From CAWUJT01 sp963922715 (lineage in GTDB: Bacteria > Pseudomonadota > Alphaproteobacteria > Rhodobacterales > Rhodobacteraceae), in the NCBI GenBank assembly GCA_963922715.1, contig CAWUJT010000056.1, forward strand, positions 1-15,610: a stretch of DNA of 15,610 nucleotides, in the 5' to 3' direction. The notes below the pieces were generated by a model. That model had not been told where the DNA came from. It saw only the letters and a list, made by a program, of their open reading frames with translations, and did not search any database. This document shows positions 13,864-15,610 of the stretch, piece by piece. How positions within the stretch are numbered: the stretch's first letter is position 1; each line of letters starts with the position of its first letter. The position numbers and the translations under genes are program-made.

Positions 13864-15471
13864 ATGAAAAAAATATCTGTTGCCAATTGGAGCACCCTAC
13901 CAGACCGTGATCCGCAATATGCCCTGGTGGGAGAGGTTGATCTGGTGGTGGTGCGTTTCGATGATGAAGTCTCTGTCTTTTATGGGCGCTGTCTGCATCG
14001 CGGCGCTTTGATGTCAGATGGGTTTGTGCGCGGCAAAGACCTGATCTGTGGTGTGCACAATTGGGACTATCGGCTTGACAGCGGTGTGTCGGCCTATGCC
14101 AACCAAGAGAAACTGCCGAAATTTCAAGCCTGGATTGAAGATGACGCGGTGATGGTCGATGCCGATGAGATCATCGCCTGGGCCGAGAAAAATCCCCAAC
14201 CTTTTAATCGAGAAGCCTATCTAGGCCTTTATGCCGATACCTCCCACGGGACGGCTGAAGAACCGCACAACGGCCTGATCCAAAAGTATGCCCGCGAAGG
14301 GTTGTCCCGCACAGGTCACCACGGCGTGGTGGCTTCCATGGGGGTGCCGCGGGATGAGCTGCCCTCCTGGGACGATTTGCAAATCCTCACGGCACAGTTG
14401 CAAAAGCCCCCACTTTTGGATGACGATCCTGTGGGCACGGATGTGGTGATTGGTCCGAATGCACAAAAGCCCCTGCGGCTGGATATCCCGCTGTTTGTTT
14501 CAGATATGTCGTTTGGCGCGCTGTCAGAGCCTGCCAAGGTTGCTTTGGCGCGCGGGGCGGAGCTTGCAGGCACCGGCATCTGTTCTGGCGAGGGCGGTAT
14601 GCTGCCCGAAGAACAAGCCGCCAATACACGCTATTTCTATGAACTCGCATCAGCCCGGTTTGGGTTTGCCTGGGAAAAGCTTGCCGATGTGCAGGCGTTT
14701 CACTTCAAAGGCGGCCAAGGGGCTAAAACCGGCACGGGCGGCCATCTGCCGGGCAGCAAAAACAAGGGCAAAATTGCCGAGGTGCGCGGCATTGCCGAAG
14801 GGGAAGACGCAATCTCGCCGCCGCGGTTTCCCGATTGGACGGAGGTCACTCAAATCAAGGACTTTGCCGATGAAGTGCGCGACCGCACAGGCGGCATTCC
14901 TATTGGCTATAAGCTCTCGGCGCAACATATTGAGAAAGACATCGACGCGGCCTTGGACGTTGGCGTGGATTATATCATCCTTGATGGCCGGGGCGGGGGA
15001 ACTGGGGCGGCCCCGGTGCTGTTTCGCGACAATATCTCGGTGCCGACCATTCCGGCGTTGGCCCGCGCCCGCGCCCACCTCGATAAAACGCGCCCCGATG
15101 TCACGCTGGTGATCACGGGCGGCCTGCGCAAGCCGGCTGATTTTATCAAAGCGCTTGCTCTTGGCGCGGATGCGGTGGCGGTGTCGAATGCCGCGATGCA
15201 GGCCATTGGCTGCATTGCCATGCGCGCCTGTCATACCAACAACTGCCCCGTGGGGATTGCGACACAAAAGCCCCATCTTGTCAGCCGCATTGTGGTGGAA
15301 AAATCCGCCGAACGGTTGGCCAATTTCTTTGCGGCCTCTGTGGAGTTGATGCAAGTGATGGCGCGGGCGTGTGGCCATCGTCACTTGAACGACTTCGGGG
15401 TTGAAGATTTGACGACGTGGAAAAAGGATATGGCCGCCCTGTCGGGTGTGGCCTACGGAGGTGTCGCATGA
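13864..15471 (+). CDS. Rieske [2Fe-2S] domain fused to FMN/[3Fe-4S] glutamate-synthase-like domain
   Basis: A 535-residue predicted cytoplasmic oxidoreductase. Residues 1-100 are a Rieske domain: Cys43-x-His45 and Cys62-x2-His65 bind a [2Fe-2S] cluster. From about 150 on, the protein matches the FMN-binding synthase domain of glutamate synthase (GltB): SDMSFGALS at 213-221, KGGQGAKTGTGGHLPG at 282-297, DGRGGGTGAAP at 374-384, and a [3Fe-4S] cysteine set Cys450-x5-Cys456-x4-Cys461 in a NCPVGIATQ context. The N-terminal glutaminase domain and the C-terminal GXGXG domain of GltB are both absent, so it cannot take ammonia from glutamine by itself. The Rieske domain may feed electrons to FMN. The substrate is unknown: 2-oxoglutarate/ammonia, another imino acid, or an N-methylglutamate-synthase-like reaction are possibilities. 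It is probably in one operon with the antiporter upstream and overlaps the next gene by ATGA. Confidence 0.9.
   Translation: MKKISVANWSTLPDRDPQYALVGEVDLVVVRFDDEVSVFYGRCLHRGALMSDGFVRGKDLICGVHNWDYRLDSGVSAYANQEKLPKFQAWIEDDAVMVDADEIIAWAEKNPQPFNREAYLGLYADTSHGTAEEPHNGLIQKYAREGLSRTGHHGVVASMGVPRDELPSWDDLQILTAQLQKPPLLDDDPVGTDVVIGPNAQKPLRLDIPLFVSDMSFGALSEPAKVALARGAELAGTGICSGEGGMLPEEQAANTRYFYELASARFGFAWEKLADVQAFHFKGGQGAKTGTGGHLPGSKNKGKIAEVRGIAEGEDAISPPRFPDWTEVTQIKDFADEVRDRTGGIPIGYKLSAQHIEKDIDAALDVGVDYIILDGRGGGTGAAPVLFRDNISVPTIPALARARAHLDKTRPDVTLVITGGLRKPADFIKALALGADAVAVSNAAMQAIGCIAMRACHTNNCPVGIATQKPHLVSRIVVEKSAERLANFFAASVELMQVMARACGHRHLNDFGVEDLTTWKKDMAALSGVAYGGVA
15457..15461 (+). promoter_or_regulatory. 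Ribosome binding site of the last, partial gene
   Basis: GGAGG lies six bases before the ATG at 15468, inside the 3' end of the fusion gene. It makes the overlapping ATG a believable start. Confidence 0.65.
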
Positions 15472-15610
15472 GTGAACTTGACTGGATCAAAGTGGCTGAT
15501 GTCGCTGACTTGCCCGAGGGCAGAGTCAAAACCGTCTCCGCCCGAACAACCTTTTTGTGCCTCAGCCATTTCGACGGTCAATGGGCCGCGATGGACAATC
15601 ACTGTCCGCA
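15468..15610 (+). CDS. Partial gene beginning with a Rieske-like ferredoxin domain
   Basis: The first 47 codons of a gene that runs off the right edge. The protein opens MSELDWIKVADVADLPEGR and reaches AAMDNHCP at residues 41-47. That layout (a short beta-rich stretch, then an aromatic or charged residue and N-x-C-P) matches the first cluster loop of Rieske ferredoxins, where C-P-H usually follows. The codon after CP is cut after CA, so His or Gln is possible; the expected ligand is His. Its start overlaps the stop of the fusion gene by 4 nt (ATGA) and has a strong GGAGG. The second cysteine/histidine pair and any following catalytic domain lie outside the window, so whether this is a small ferredoxin or the head of a larger enzyme is open. 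Confidence 0.75.
   Translation, partial: MSELDWIKVADVADLPEGRVKTVSARTTFLCLSHFDGQWAAMDNHCP

Noticed and set aside
14450..15112. 220-codon frame overlapping the fusion gene on the same strand
   Set aside because: Arg/Ala/Pro/Ser-rich composition typical of an out-of-frame reading; all family motifs are in the other frame.
14650..15384. Long antisense open frame (244 codons) opposite the Rieske/FMN fusion gene
   Set aside because: GC-rich coding sequence often leaves the opposite strand open; the translation shows no motif or hydrophobic pattern and the sense strand is clearly coding.
1..15610. CRISPR arrays, tRNA or rRNA genes, insertion sequences
   Set aside because: No regularly spaced repeats, no transposase-like reading frame and no recognisable tRNA or rRNA segment seen; genes fill nearly the whole window.

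Overview
The window reads as a chromosomal segment of an alphaproteobacterium of the Rhodobacteraceae/Roseobacter type. The evidence is the cytochrome c maturation cluster ccmABCDG in the order known from Rhodobacter (helABCDX), a Tad-pilus TPR lipoprotein / prepilin peptidase / ATPase trio, and the overall style of the proteins. This is an inference from gene order and family resemblance; no database search was possible.

Layout. (1) Bases 1-2737, + strand, are visibly AT-rich. They hold the end of a Tad (Flp pilus) assembly locus: a TadD-like TPR lipoprotein, a CpaA/TadV-type prepilin peptidase and an AAA+ ATPase. (2) An imperfect hairpin at 2777-2820 lies between convergent genes and probably terminates both. 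(3) Bases 2833-5596, - strand, are the tightly overlapping operon ccmA-ccmB-ccmC-ccmD-ccmG for haem export and apocytochrome thiol reduction. (4) A 196-bp divergent intergenic region carries a perfect TTGTATACAA palindrome and leads into acnA (aconitase), followed by an endonuclease/exonuclease/phosphatase-fold protein. (5) A convergent mgtE (Mg2+ channel, - strand) is followed by a divergently transcribed guanine deaminase. (6) From about 12600 to the right edge lies a probable operon: a CPA1-type Na+/H+ antiporter, a fusion of a Rieske [2Fe-2S] domain to an FMN/[3Fe-4S] glutamate-synthase-like domain, and the start of a second gene whose N-terminus also looks like a Rieske domain.

Most of the window is housekeeping: c-type cytochrome biogenesis, TCA cycle, magnesium uptake and purine salvage. 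The least explained part is the last one. Its Rieske/FMN/Fe-S oxidoreductase lacks the glutaminase half of glutamate synthase, overlaps a second Rieske-like gene by 4 nt, and sits 13 nt behind a cation/proton antiporter. It is my best candidate for an undescribed redox system. The AAA+ ATPase tied to the Tad genes and the possible operator in front of acnA come next.
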